Source: a bacterium
Lineage (GTDB): Bacteria > Chloroflexota > Anaerolineae > Caldilineales > Caldilineaceae
Length of the DNA: 64,000 nucleotides
Direction of reading: 5' to 3'
NCBI GenBank assembly: GCA_016124945.1
Contig: WGMT01000021.1
Location: forward strand, 62,001-126,000
A program made the position numbers and the translations under genes. A model generated the notes under the pieces. The model was not told the DNA's origin. It did no database searches and saw only the letters and a list, made by a program, of their open reading frames with translations. This document shows, piece by piece, positions 34,879-44,510 of this stretch. Each line of letters starts with the position of its first letter. Position 1 is the stretch's first letter.

Positions 34879-36030
34879 TTATCCATACGGATCCGCGGCA
34901 TCGCGCAACCCATCGCCGAGGAAGTTGAAAGCCAGCACCGCCAGCACCACCGGCACCACAGGGTAGAGCAGCCAGGGTGAGATGGCGACGGCTTGAATGT
35001 TCTGCGCCTGTTGTAAGAGGACGCCCCAACTCACCGCGGGCGGACGCAAGCCCAGCCCGAGGAAGCTTAGCGACGTCTCCGAAATGATCATGGCCGGGAT
35101 GGCCAGTGTTGTGGCCGCAATGATGTGGCTGAGGAACGACGGCACCATGTGACGAAAGATGATGCGCATCTGCCCCGCGCCCGCCAACTCTGCCGCAGTG
35201 ACGAAGTCCTCTTCGCGCAGTGAGAGGAATCGACCACGCACCACACGCGCCATCACCGTCCACCCGATGAGTGAGAGGATGATGGTAATGGCAAAGTAGA
35301 TGCGCGTGACGCTCCAATCGCGGGGCAGCGCGGCGGCCAGCCCCATCCACAGCGGAATCGTGGGGATCGAGCGCACAATCTCAATGATGCGCTGAATCAC
35401 GTTGTCCACCATGCCACCGTAAAGGCCCGAAAGACCGCCCAACAGCACGCCAAGAAAAAGACTGAGCGTCACACCAACGAGTCCGATGGTCATCGAGATG
35501 CGGGTTGACAGCATCAGACGTGACCAGAGATCACGTCCATTCAGATCAGTGCCTAACAGGAAGATCGAATCTTCAGTACGCGCGCCTTCCACACCGATGA
35601 TGTGGCGGTCGGCGGGGATGAAGCCGAATAGCTTGTACTCGTACCCCTTGGCAAAGAGGACGATAGGCAACTTGTTGTCGGGGTTCGGTGTGTAAACGCG
35701 CTTGAACGTTGTTGGGTCGCGTCTGCCTTCAATCGCATAGACGTGTGGGCGAAATTGACCGTCATCGAACCAGTGGATTGGCTGCGGCGGCAACAAAGAA
35801 AGTTCTGCCGTCGACGTAAAGGGATCTGAGTAGGCGAAAAAGTCGGCAAAAAGGGCGACCACGTAAAATGCAATAATGATCACCGCCGAGATCATTGCCA
35901 GCTTGTGCTTACGGAAACGCCACCACATCAACTGCCATTGGGTGGCCACCGAAATGCGATCAGCGGCATCGACGTTGCGTTCAACCTGTACATCGTCGAG
36001 GGTTGGGGCTGGTTTCACTGCTTGCGCCAT
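34879..36030 (-). CDS. ABC transporter permease, DppC/OppC type
   Basis: 383 residues, longer than the usual 290-300. TM1 (about 42-65) is followed by an extended periplasmic-side loop (about 70-170), then five more TM segments with the permease EAA loop (TAAELAGAGQMRIIFRHMVP). Ends FLGDGLRDAADPYG as is typical. The start overlaps nothing; the upstream permease stops 2 bp before it. Confidence 0.92.
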   Translation of the reverse strand: MAQAVKPAPTLDDVQVERNVDAADRISVATQWQLMWWRFRKHKLAMISAVIIIAFYVVALFADFFAYSDPFTSTAELSLLPPQPIHWFDDGQFRPHVYAIEGRRDPTTFKRVYTPNPDNKLPIVLFAKGYEYKLFGFIPADRHIIGVEGARTEDSIFLLGTDLNGRDLWSRLMLSTRISMTIGLVGVTLSLFLGVLLGGLSGLYGGMVDNVIQRIIEIVRSIPTIPLWMGLAAALPRDWSVTRIYFAITIILSLIGWTVMARVVRGRFLSLREEDFVTAAELAGAGQMRIIFRHMVPSFLSHIIAATTLAIPAMIISETSLSFLGLGLRPPAVSWGVLLQQAQNIQAVAISPWLLYPVVPVVLAVLAFNFLGDGLRDAADPYG

Positions 36031-36032
36031 GA

Positions 36033-37022
36033 TTAACTCTCCAACCGAATTCTAGGATCGACCCACATCAGTACCAGGTCGGAGATGAATGTACCAATGA
36101 CGGTTAACACCGCCAGCAGCAGAAGAATTGTGCCTGCCAGGAAGAGATCCTGGGCAATGAGCGATCTGAACAGTAACGGGCCTACCGTGGGGAGGCTCAA
36201 TACCAGCGAAACGATGATGCTGCCCGACACAATGAAGGGGAAGATGTAGCCGATCGTGCTGGCAAACGGGTTCAGCGCCGCCCGCACAGGATACTTGAGG
36301 ATGACGCGCGTCTTCGAGAGCCCTTTGGCGCGGGCGGTGGTGACGTAGGGCTTGCGCAACTCATCGAGCAGGTTGGCGCGCATAATGCGCACCAGTTCGG
36401 CCGTCCCAGCCAAGCCGAGGATCAGCGCAGGCAGGGGCAGATGCTTCATGAGATCCCATATCTTGGCCAAACTCCATGGCTCCATCAGATATTCAGGCGA
36501 AAAGAGGCCACCAATACTGGTGATGCCGAAATATTTGAAGCTCACATACATCACAATCAGTGCCAACATAAAGTTTGGAATGGCAATCCCAATGAAGCTG
36601 ATGAAGGTGAAGAAGTAGTCGCCGATTGAATATTGTTTGACTGCAGAATAAATGCCGATGGGCAACGCCACCGCCCAGATGAAGAGCACCGCCGCCAGCG
36701 AAACCACCATCGTCAATGTCAAGCGGTCGCCAATCACTTCGAGCACGGGCCGGTTGTATTCCATGGCCATGCCGAAATTCCCCTGCATCATCAGCCCGAT
36801 CCAGCGGAAATACTGCATATAGATTGGCTGATCCAGCCCATACTGCTGGCGGATGGCGGCGGCCTCTTCCGAGCTGACCACCGTTCCCGTCGATTGCAAC
36901 TGTGCAATGTACGACGTGACATAGTCGCCCGGTGGCAACTGAATAATTAAGAATGAGAGCACCGATGCCGCCCAGATTGTGACCAGGCCGGCCATGAAAC
37001 GACGGATAATGTATGAGACCAT
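36033..37022 (-). CDS. ABC transporter permease, DppB/OppB type
   Basis: 329 residues, six TM segments, N-terminal MVSYIIRRFMAGLVTIWAAS typical of the family, EAA loop YVTTARAKGLSKTRVILKYP. Pairs with the DppC-type permease. First permease gene after the substrate-binding protein. Confidence 0.93.
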   Translation of the reverse strand: MVSYIIRRFMAGLVTIWAASVLSFLIIQLPPGDYVTSYIAQLQSTGTVVSSEEAAAIRQQYGLDQPIYMQYFRWIGLMMQGNFGMAMEYNRPVLEVIGDRLTLTMVVSLAAVLFIWAVALPIGIYSAVKQYSIGDYFFTFISFIGIAIPNFMLALIVMYVSFKYFGITSIGGLFSPEYLMEPWSLAKIWDLMKHLPLPALILGLAGTAELVRIMRANLLDELRKPYVTTARAKGLSKTRVILKYPVRAALNPFASTIGYIFPFIVSGSIIVSLVLSLPTVGPLLFRSLIAQDLFLAGTILLLLAVLTVIGTFISDLVLMWVDPRIRLES

Positions 37023-37040
37023 AGTGTGTCCTTGTGGAGA

Positions 37041-37196
37041 GGTGATTAGTGATTCGTGATTGGGGAATAGGCGATTGAGCGATTAGGAGATTTTACATCC
37101 TTTACAGGATCCCCGATCACTCAATCCCCTAATCGCTCAATCGCTCGTCCTCCCCAATCACGAATCACGAATCACCAATCACCAATCACCAATCAC
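37041..37196. repeat. Inverted short-period spacer repeat
   Basis: The left arm GTGATTAGTGATTCGTGATTG and right arm CAATCACGAATCACGAATCAC form the outer stem; GGCGATTGAGCGATTAG and CTAATCGCTCAATCGCT form the inner stem. The right arm ends directly at the stop codon of the binding-protein gene. Confidence 0.85.
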
Positions 37197-39368
37197 TTAT
37201 TCTCCCGCATCCGTAAAGAAGAAGGTGGACGGACGCGAGATGTTCGGAGTCTGACCCGCCTGGATATTGAACTGGCGGGAGGGGATGTTGCCCATGTTGT
37301 TCTTTACTACACGCACGCCCATGAAGGCGCCCGACTGACCGACGGTGCCCATCGTCCACACATCGTCGGTGATGATCGACCAGATTTCCTGGCCGATGGT
37401 GACGCGTTCTTCCGGTGTGGCGGCCAAACCCTGGCTGAAGAGATCCAGTACCTTCAACACGTTGGGATCCGTCGGTTCGATACCGGCAGCGCCACCTGTG
37501 GAATACCACACACCGTAGGCAGGGCCGGTGCCCGAAGTATCGTTCACGGGGAGGGCATGGAACGGATAGAGGAAGAGCTCATCTGTGCCGTCGTTTTGCC
37601 ACACGAACGTCTGCAATTCATTGGCGGCGCGGCGTGTCTCCACCAGCGAACGCTCCGATTCCACAACGTTGGCGAAGATACCGACGTTGGCCCAGTCTTC
37701 CTTCACCAGTTCGGCCAGTTGGGTGAACTGGATGAAGGCAGGGATGGTGGGCAGTTCGATGATCAGCCGTTCGCCGTTGTCGGTGCGCAGTCGGTAGCCG
37801 TCATTGTCACGTTCGGTCAGGCCCAGATCGTCCAGCATCTGGTTGGCCATATCGGGATCGAAGTTCGCCCACAACGTGCGGTACTCGGCACCTGGATTGA
37901 AGATAGAGGATTCAGCGACCACGGCGGAACCCGGCACGCCGATGCCCAGGAAGATGATCTCGTTGATCTTGTCGCGATCCACGGCCAGCGACAAGGCCCG
38001 GCGGAAGTCGACGTTCTTGATCCACTGGGAAATCTCCGGATCTGCCTCATAGCTTAGGTTCCACTGGAAAGCGCCATCGGCGCCATGTTGGGCCGGATCC
38101 AGTGAAACCGTGTAATTGCCCGTTTCGGCATTCTCGATGAGTACAGGCAGATTGGCTAGTGAAATATGGCGAGACTGGTAGTCGAATTCACCGGCGATGG
38201 CACGCAGGTTGAGCACTTCGAGATTTTCAGCCAGCGTCATCGAAATGCGGTCGATGTACGGAAGCTGGTTGCCTTCAGTATCAACGCCGAAGTAGTAGGG
38301 GTTGCGTTCCAGCACCCAATTGTCGGTGGTGATGGGGTTGATCGTCTTCCACGGCGTCACGACTGGCAGATCGGGGTTGCGCTGCCAGGTGTTCTTGTCT
38401 TTGAACAGGTTGACCCAGTTGTCGAAGCCTTCTTCGGCGACCAGAGCGTCAAGTTCCTCCTGATCAACAAAGGCGGGGTGGAACTGTTGCAGGTAGTGTG
38501 CAGGGGCGAAACCACCCATGCCGGTGTTACCGAAAATGGCTTGACCACCAAAGACGTTGACCGAACTACCAAGCACTTCGAGGAAGAGCGAATTTGGCGC
38601 AGGGAAGGTGAATTTGACGGCGTAATCGTCTACCATTTCCAGGGTGGCGCCGCCATCAACATTGAAGAAGGGCGAACGGACAGGCACCAGATCTTCGTTC
38701 ATGTACATGTGCTCGAACCAGAACAAGATGTCATTGGCCGTAAACGGTGTCCCGTCGGACCACTTGGCGCCCTCGCGCAGCAGAATGGTGATCTCGGTGC
38801 TGTCTTCGTTGATTTCCCATCCCTTGGCCAGGTTGGGCACCACTTCGGGGAAGTTCGCTGCATCCCAGAAGACAAGTCGGTCGCCGCCGGCTACGCGATG
38901 GCCGTTCTGTCCGTCGCCGGGGCCGGTAAAGCCGCGCCGCCATGTACCGCCGTACTTGCCGATTTCGTGTACCGGCTGGATCACGAGTAGATCCGAGGGC
39001 ACGGGCAGGCGGTCTTCCACCGGAGGAAGATCTCCCGCTGCCACCATCTCCGCCAACATCGGCGCTTCGCTGAAGCTGGTGGGGAAAGCGCTTTCATCGG
39101 TGATGATGTCGGGGCCTTCGATCTCGCCGATCAGGGTTGAGCCGAGTCGTTCTTCTTCGGCGGGTGCTTCGGCAGCAGCTTCTTCGGCAGGTGCTTCGGT
39201 TGCTTCTGCGGCGGGTGCTTCGGCAGCAGGCGCATCGGCAGGCGCATCAGTCGCCGGTTCTGCGCCGCCGCCACAGGCAGCCATCACCAGTGTAAGCACC
39301 AGCAGCAGCGCAATAAGCCATGCCTGCTTGCTGATCGTACGCTGTGGGAATGGATTCGAGTTCAGCAT
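37197..39368 (-). CDS. Family-5 extracellular solute-binding lipoprotein
   Basis: 723 residues. Type II signal peptide ending in VMAAC (C32), an Ala/Glu/Pro-rich linker to about 75, then an SBP_bac_5 fold with LREGAKWSDGTPFTANDILFWFE-type signature, FRRALSLAVDRDKINEI and GAVE-like segments. It binds the imported peptide, sugar or opine outside the membrane. AAGGAGAG lies before the ATG. Together with DppB, C, D, F genes it makes a complete importer. Confidence 0.93.
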   Translation of the reverse strand: MLNSNPFPQRTISKQAWLIALLLVLTLVMAACGGGAEPATDAPADAPAAEAPAAEATEAPAEEAAAEAPAEEERLGSTLIGEIEGPDIITDESAFPTSFSEAPMLAEMVAAGDLPPVEDRLPVPSDLLVIQPVHEIGKYGGTWRRGFTGPGDGQNGHRVAGGDRLVFWDAANFPEVVPNLAKGWEINEDSTEITILLREGAKWSDGTPFTANDILFWFEHMYMNEDLVPVRSPFFNVDGGATLEMVDDYAVKFTFPAPNSLFLEVLGSSVNVFGGQAIFGNTGMGGFAPAHYLQQFHPAFVDQEELDALVAEEGFDNWVNLFKDKNTWQRNPDLPVVTPWKTINPITTDNWVLERNPYYFGVDTEGNQLPYIDRISMTLAENLEVLNLRAIAGEFDYQSRHISLANLPVLIENAETGNYTVSLDPAQHGADGAFQWNLSYEADPEISQWIKNVDFRRALSLAVDRDKINEIIFLGIGVPGSAVVAESSIFNPGAEYRTLWANFDPDMANQMLDDLGLTERDNDGYRLRTDNGERLIIELPTIPAFIQFTQLAELVKEDWANVGIFANVVESERSLVETRRAANELQTFVWQNDGTDELFLYPFHALPVNDTSGTGPAYGVWYSTGGAAGIEPTDPNVLKVLDLFSQGLAATPEERVTIGQEIWSIITDDVWTMGTVGQSGAFMGVRVVKNNMGNIPSRQFNIQAGQTPNISRPSTFFFTDAGE

Positions 39369-39442
39369 GCCATCTCTCCTTGGTGTGGTGGGCGTTTGTA
39401 ATTAAGACAAAATATAGAATGATCATGCGTTTCATCTCCAAG

Positions 39443-39480
39443 TTGGTGTAAATCAACTGAATTGGTGCAAATCAACTGAA
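39443..39480. promoter_or_regulatory. Tandem 19-bp repeat upstream of the importer operon
   Basis: TTGGTGTAAATCAACTGAA occurs twice in direct succession with one T/C difference. Each copy contains an imperfect dyad (AGTTG/CAACT in the first). A TATATT box lies between it and the gene on the minus strand, so it could be an operator or activator site. Confidence 0.45.
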
Positions 39481-39748
39481 GATGCTACGCGTGAGCGCAA
39501 TTAAACAACAGAATCGTACGATGAACCGGGGTAGACGGCTGTATAGTATGCAAAGAACCCCGAAATGCACAAATTATACTGCAATCAAAAACCAATGTCA
39601 GCTTAGTGTACGGCGGTAAGCGGTGCTTTGTGAGGAAAGTGAAGTGCAGCAGAGCTGACCTCAAAGGGGGATGTGGTCAAGTCCTACGGGGTGGAAGAAT
39701 AGCATACGGCACATCGGGCGTCAAACTCACAACACAAAGTCGAAAATA
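39481..39748. other. Intergenic stretch without recognised content
   Basis: I see no convincing ORF, RNA or repeat in these 268 bases between the importer control region and the terminator of the response regulator. Confidence 0.5.
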
Positions 39749-39780
39749 AAAAGCAGTGGGGCAATTTGCCCCACTGCTTT
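39749..39780. terminator. Intrinsic terminator of the response regulator gene
   Basis: AAAGCAGTGGGGCAA pairs with TTGCCCCACTGCTTT; A and T runs are inside the arms, so it can act in both directions. Confidence 0.85.
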
Positions 39781-39816
39781 CGCGAAATTTGGTATCGTTG
39801 ATGATTGATGGTTACA

Positions 39817-40272
39817 TTAGTAGACACTTTTTGAATGTAAATATGCTTTTCGGTAGTTCGTATTTTTCAATAATGTCGCTGATGGTGTTTCCATCGGTAG
39901 TGGTAGATGATCGGCCAATAGATTGCTCACCATTGTGTTCAATTCCCACGTGGTGGTTGGCTTAGTCAAAAAGGCATCAACCCCCTCAGAGATTGCTAAA
40001 CGACGATCTTGTTCTTTGCCACTGGCCGTAAGGATGATTATGGGTAGACAACTGAATCGCCGATCTGCTCTCAGGTAACGTAGCACACTCATACCATCCA
40101 TTTCGGGCATAGCCAAATCCAGAATTAACAGATCGACTGGATGATCAACGATTACTTTTATCGCTTCACGTCCATTGTTTGCGGTTACAATTTTGTGACC
40201 TCTCTGGCAAAGTTGATAAGCCAATACTTTTTGTGTCACCGGGAAATCATCTACAATCATAATGGTGGCCAT
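39817..40272 (-). CDS. Single-domain response regulator
   Basis: 151 residues from the ATG at 40272. Receiver domain with acidic pair DD in IMIVDDFPV, phospho-acceptor Asp in LLILDLAMPEMDG, Thr in IILTASG and Lys in FLTKPTT. No output domain; about 25 extra residues follow the fold. The partner kinase is not in the window. It is monocistronic and has its own terminator. Confidence 0.9.
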   Translation of the reverse strand: MATIMIVDDFPVTQKVLAYQLCQRGHKIVTANNGREAIKVIVDHPVDLLILDLAMPEMDGMSVLRYLRADRRFSCLPIIILTASGKEQDRRLAISEGVDAFLTKPTTTWELNTMVSNLLADHLPLPMETPSATLLKNTNYRKAYLHSKSVY

Positions 40273-40463
40273 ACTGCTCACCTTTCCTGTGCCTGGCGCC
40301 CTTAAGGACAATTAAACGAGGCGTCTAATGTTTTGGGCTCGTTATGCACCAGCTTAGCAGAAAACCATTCGATTTCGTATGGATCTAGTGGCCTAGGTTG
40401 GCAAAGCGGGATTATACTGAAGGTTTGTTAATCTAATGTAAGCTTGGAGTAAATAGTTCACTT

Positions 40464-41597
40464 ATGACAGCAACGCCTTATTATGCAACTTCTGCCGGCA
40501 CGGAACGTTTTGCGCGCCGATTCAGTTACCTGGCGCCGGATCATTTTCGGACGCGTTACGGGCTTACCCTGAGCAGTATTGGGCTGGGCACCTACCTGGG
40601 CGGCACTCAATCTATCGACAGCCAACGTTATGTGGCGAGCATTCGGCATGCCGTTGCCAATGGCTGTAACGTGCTGGATACGTCGGTGAACTATCGCATG
40701 ATGCAGTCGGAGCGCGATATGGGATTGGCGCTCTCTAGTCTCTTTGATGAAGGGGCGGTGCGGCGCGATGAACTGATAGTCTGCACCAAGGGTGGCTTTA
40801 TTCCCTTTGGTGACACCTCCCCAGAAGACCGCGAAGAGTATCTGCGTGAGTCGCTCTATGCTAAACGTCTGGCCGAACCGCAGGATGTGGTGGGTAACGT
40901 CCACTGTTTGGCGCCCAATTATATTAGCAACCAGATTGGTGTCAGCCTGACGAACCTGCGTCTGGGTACTGTTGACGTCTATTATCTACACAATCCTGAG
41001 TTTCAGTTGAGTTACGTTACTGCGCAGGAATTTCGGCGGCGCATTCGTGCTGCTTTTGTGCGTCTTGAAGAAGAGGCTGCCCAAGGACATATTCGATTTT
41101 ACGGTATCTCTACCTGGGACGGCCTACGCGCCGGCCAGAATGATCGTACCTACTTGCCGCTGTCGCTTTTTGTTCAGATTGCGCGCGAAGTTGCCGGCGA
41201 AAGTCACCGGTTTCGTTTTGTTCAGTTTCCCTATAATTTGGAGATGTTAGAGGCTGTTGTAGAAAGTAACCAGGTCTTCGACACTGAGAAAGATGGGCAG
41301 ATGCAGCGGCTCAACCTGCCTTTGCTGGCGGTGGCGCGCCAACACGCATTGGTGACCGTCAGTTCGACAACCCTGTCACAGGGCAAGCTGCTCGGCCGTA
41401 TCCCGAGCAATGTGAAGCCTATTCTGGGGGAATTTGGCAGCGACGCCCAGTTCGCAATCCAGTTTAACCGGAGTACACCGGGGCTTACCACAACGCTGGT
41501 GGGGATGGGTAATATTGAACATGCAATTGAGAACCTGGCCGTAGCGCAGAAGCCGATTGTGCCGCCCGATGTCTTCTTTAGCATGTTTGGCCGTTGA
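40464..41597 (+). CDS. Aldo/keto reductase
   Basis: 377 residues, longer than the 320-residue norm because of inserts after the Lys motif (about 118-150). Tetrad: Asp and Tyr in NVLDTSVNYRMMQSE, Lys in VCTKGGFIP, His in YYLHNPE. Ends with GLTTTLVGMGNIEHAIENL. Substrate unknown. Monocistronic between a divergent regulator and a terminator. Confidence 0.87.
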   Translation: MTATPYYATSAGTERFARRFSYLAPDHFRTRYGLTLSSIGLGTYLGGTQSIDSQRYVASIRHAVANGCNVLDTSVNYRMMQSERDMGLALSSLFDEGAVRRDELIVCTKGGFIPFGDTSPEDREEYLRESLYAKRLAEPQDVVGNVHCLAPNYISNQIGVSLTNLRLGTVDVYYLHNPEFQLSYVTAQEFRRRIRAAFVRLEEEAAQGHIRFYGISTWDGLRAGQNDRTYLPLSLFVQIAREVAGESHRFRFVQFPYNLEMLEAVVESNQVFDTEKDGQMQRLNLPLLAVARQHALVTVSSTTLSQGKLLGRIPSNVKPILGEFGSDAQFAIQFNRSTPGLTTTLVGMGNIEHAIENLAVAQKPIVPPDVFFSMFGR

Positions 41598-41615
41598 GCA
41601 AAGAGTGTTGCTCTT

Positions 41616-41651
41616 CTGCGTCCGGTAGTTACCACCGGACGCAGTTTTTTT
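41616..41651 (+). terminator. Intrinsic terminator of the aldo/keto reductase gene
   Basis: CTGCGTCCGG pairs with CCGGACGCAG around TAGTTACCA and is followed by seven T. Confidence 0.92.
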
Positions 41652-41657
41652 AGCTGT

Positions 41658-44219
41658 TTACGACTTGCGTTTGCCGCCCTTTTTCGTTGTCTTCTTTTGG
41701 CTCAGCATTTGCACCGCTTCGGCCATTGTCACCGCCTGTGGATCGACGTTTTCGGGCAACGAAACATTCGTGCGCTTGTGGTTGACGTAGGGGCCGTAAC
41801 GTCCATCCAACACCTGGACCACGCCGCCGTCGGGATGTTCGCCTAGATCTTTAAGCACTTTCTTGGCGCTCGCCCCTTTTTCGGGCTTGGACGCCAGCAA
41901 CTCAAGCGCCCGATCCAGCCCAATCTCCAAAACGTGATCCGGTGCCTTGATGCTGACGAACGTACCGTCGTGGACAACAAATGGGCCGAACCGGCCTACG
42001 CCTGCGCGCACTTCTTTGCCACTTTCGGGGTGAAGACCTAGCGGCCGGGGCAGTGAAAGCAACTTCAACGCCATCTCCAGATCCGCATCTTCGAGCTGCA
42101 TGCCTTTGAGCAGGCTCACCCGCTTCGGCTTCTTTGCTTTGCCCTCGCCCTCATCACCCAACTGTACGTAAGGACCATACGGACCAATTTTCCGGTAGAT
42201 GGGTTTGCCGGTTTCGGGATCTTCCCCCAGCACTTCGGGGCCTTCTTCTTTTTGAGAGAGTAATTTCTCTACCGTTTCGGCGTCGAGATCGGCGGGGGCC
42301 AACGAGTCGGGCAGGCCGACGGTAACGCGATCTCCGTCTTCTCCGCGCGCCAGGAAGGGCCCAAACTGGCCGATGCGAATTTCGGCGGCCAGATCACTGA
42401 AGCCTACCTGGCTGGCCGTGCGCGGATCGATCTGCGCTTCTTTCTCTTTAACTTGTGTGTCCAGCCCCTTTTGGCCCAGGTAGAATTGGCGCAGGTATTC
42501 GAGCCAGCCCGTGTCCCCTTCGGCAATGTCGTCGAGCGTCTGCTCCATTTCGGCGGTGAAGTGCAGATCCACCAGATTCTCAAAATGGTTTTCCAGCAAC
42601 TGTGTCACCGCAAAAGCGACAAAGGTAGGCACCAGTTCTTTGCGCTGTTTGAAGCAGTAGCCGCGCTCCTGGATCGTATCGATGATGGTGGCGTAGGTGG
42701 ACGGGCGACCAACGCCCTCCGATTCCAGCGCCTTGACAAGTGAGGCTTCGGTGTAGCGGGCAGGTGGCTTTGTCTCGTGACCGATGGCTTCGAGATCGCG
42801 CACGTCGACGATTTCGTCTACTTTGAGTTCGGGCAGCGTCGTGTCCTGGTCGTCCAGCGCGCTGTCGGGATCGTCGTTGCCTTCCACGTAGGCGCGGAAG
42901 AAGCCGGGGAAGAGGATGGTACGTCCACTGGCTCGGAAAAGTGCGTCGTCTACGCTGATTTGCACTGTGGTGAACTTGAGCCGCGCTTCGGCCATCTGCG
43001 TGGCGACGGTACGCTTCCAGATTAGATCGTATAGCGCTTTTTCAGCACCGGAAATGGGCAGGCTGTCGGCAGGCAACATCTGGTTGCCTGCTGGGCGGAT
43101 GGCTTCGTGGGCCTCCTGCGCGCCCTTGGCTTTGGTCTGATAGCGCCGAGGTGTTTTGTTTACGTATTCTTCGCCGTAGAGCTCGGTGACCCGTCCGCGT
43201 GCGGCGTTGATGGCCTCTTCGCTTAGGTTTACTGAGTCGGTGCGCATGTAGGTGATGTAACCGTTTTCGTATAGATGTTGGGCAGTGCGCATTGTCTGTT
43301 GCGCGCCCCAGCCTAACTTGCGGTTGGCTTCCTGTTGCAGCGTGCTGGTGGTGAAGGGGGGCGCAGGCGAACGTGTGGCCGTACGCTCGTCCACCGAAGA
43401 GACCATCCACTGTCCTTTGAGGAGACGCTCGCGTAGCTTGTTGGCTTCGGCCTGATCGAGCAGAAGGACGTCCTTGCCTTCTGCAATTTGGCCGGTGTTC
43501 TCGTCGAAGTCGCGCCCGCTGGCGACGCGGCGTTCGCCCACCGACACCAACTGGGCTTCAAATCGATGCGCCGGTTTGTCGGGGCGTTTGTTGAGCAGCG
43601 CTTTCAGATCCCAATAGGTGCCTGTGTGAAAGGCGCGGCGCTCACGCTCACGGAGTACGAGCAGGCGCACCGCCACGCTTTGCACCCGCCCGGCCGACAG
43701 TTTGGGCGCGATCTTTTTCCACAATAACGGCGAAAGGGTATAACCCACTAGCCGATCCAGGATGCGCCGCGTCTCTTGCGCGCGTACCAGGTTGTCGTCG
43801 ATCTTGCGTGTATCGGTCAACGCTTTTTGGATCGCTTCGCGTGTAATCTCATGGAAGACCATCCGCGTAACGGGGATCTTCGGCTTGAGCACCTCGGTTA
43901 GATGCCATCCGATACTCTCGCCTTCACGGTCTTCATCGGTGGCGAGGATCAGTTCATCCGCCTCTTCAAGCAACTTTTTGAGTTCGCTGACGACTTTCTT
44001 CTTTGACGCCGGGATCACGTATAGAGGCTCAAAGTCCTTTTCTACATTGACGCCCAGCCGCGCCCACGGTTCGCCTTTGTAGCGCGCCGGGATCTCACTT
44101 GCCGAAGCAGGGAGATCGCGTACATGGCCCATACTGGCCTGTACGTGATACTCCTTGGGCAAAAAGTTGCGGATGGTTTTGGCTTTGGTAGGTGACTCAA
44201 CAATGACTAATTTTGTCAT
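41658..44219 (-). CDS. topA: DNA topoisomerase I
   Basis: 853 residues. TOPRIM domain (1-130) with [12 protein letters not shown] and acidic ATDEDREGE; catalytic Y324 in [14 protein letters not shown]; central gate segments [12 protein letters not shown] and [15 protein letters not shown]. Instead of zinc fingers the C-terminus (about 600-853) has several TopoI C-terminal repeats marked by [18 protein letters not shown] and [11 protein letters not shown], then a Lys-rich tail. Relaxes negative supercoils. Confidence 0.96.
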   Translation of the reverse strand: MTKLVIVESPTKAKTIRNFLPKEYHVQASMGHVRDLPASASEIPARYKGEPWARLGVNVEKDFEPLYVIPASKKKVVSELKKLLEEADELILATDEDREGESIGWHLTEVLKPKIPVTRMVFHEITREAIQKALTDTRKIDDNLVRAQETRRILDRLVGYTLSPLLWKKIAPKLSAGRVQSVAVRLLVLRERERRAFHTGTYWDLKALLNKRPDKPAHRFEAQLVSVGERRVASGRDFDENTGQIAEGKDVLLLDQAEANKLRERLLKGQWMVSSVDERTATRSPAPPFTTSTLQQEANRKLGWGAQQTMRTAQHLYENGYITYMRTDSVNLSEEAINAARGRVTELYGEEYVNKTPRRYQTKAKGAQEAHEAIRPAGNQMLPADSLPISGAEKALYDLIWKRTVATQMAEARLKFTTVQISVDDALFRASGRTILFPGFFRAYVEGNDDPDSALDDQDTTLPELKVDEIVDVRDLEAIGHETKPPARYTEASLVKALESEGVGRPSTYATIIDTIQERGYCFKQRKELVPTFVAFAVTQLLENHFENLVDLHFTAEMEQTLDDIAEGDTGWLEYLRQFYLGQKGLDTQVKEKEAQIDPRTASQVGFSDLAAEIRIGQFGPFLARGEDGDRVTVGLPDSLAPADLDAETVEKLLSQKEEGPEVLGEDPETGKPIYRKIGPYGPYVQLGDEGEGKAKKPKRVSLLKGMQLEDADLEMALKLLSLPRPLGLHPESGKEVRAGVGRFGPFVVHDGTFVSIKAPDHVLEIGLDRALELLASKPEKGASAKKVLKDLGEHPDGGVVQVLDGRYGPYVNHKRTNVSLPENVDPQAVTMAEAVQMLSQKKTTKKGGKRKS

Positions 44220-44254
44220 AGAAAATGCTTCACTTCTTCCGGAAATCGCAATTG

Positions 44255-44312
44255 TATAGTGAACTCTAAGTATAGTGAACTCTAAGTATAGTGAACTCTA
44301 AGTATAGTGAAC
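44255..44312. repeat. 16-bp tandem repeat between topA and cysD
   Basis: TATAGTGAACTCTAAG is repeated three times exactly, followed by a partial fourth copy. Each unit has a TATAGT box and lies 35-90 bp upstream of the topA start. The rest of the 291-bp gap holds no recognised gene. Confidence 0.95.
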
Positions 44313-44510
44313 ATGGTAGTGTAACGTTGGCATGATACACAACATACCTGGTTACGTAAAGTGGTAATTTGATCGTTTTCGGGATTTATAAAAAGTTTGG
44401 CAGTTATAGATGCATTGGCGTTTTTTACATCTTCGTACATAATGGTTGGCGTTGCCCTGCGAACAGACCATAATTCACAGGCTTTTCGCCTGCTATAAGG
44501 AAATCCCCCT

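Noticed and set aside
38166-38990. 274-residue plus-strand ORF
   Set aside because: Antisense to the solute-binding protein gene; no motif or start signal.
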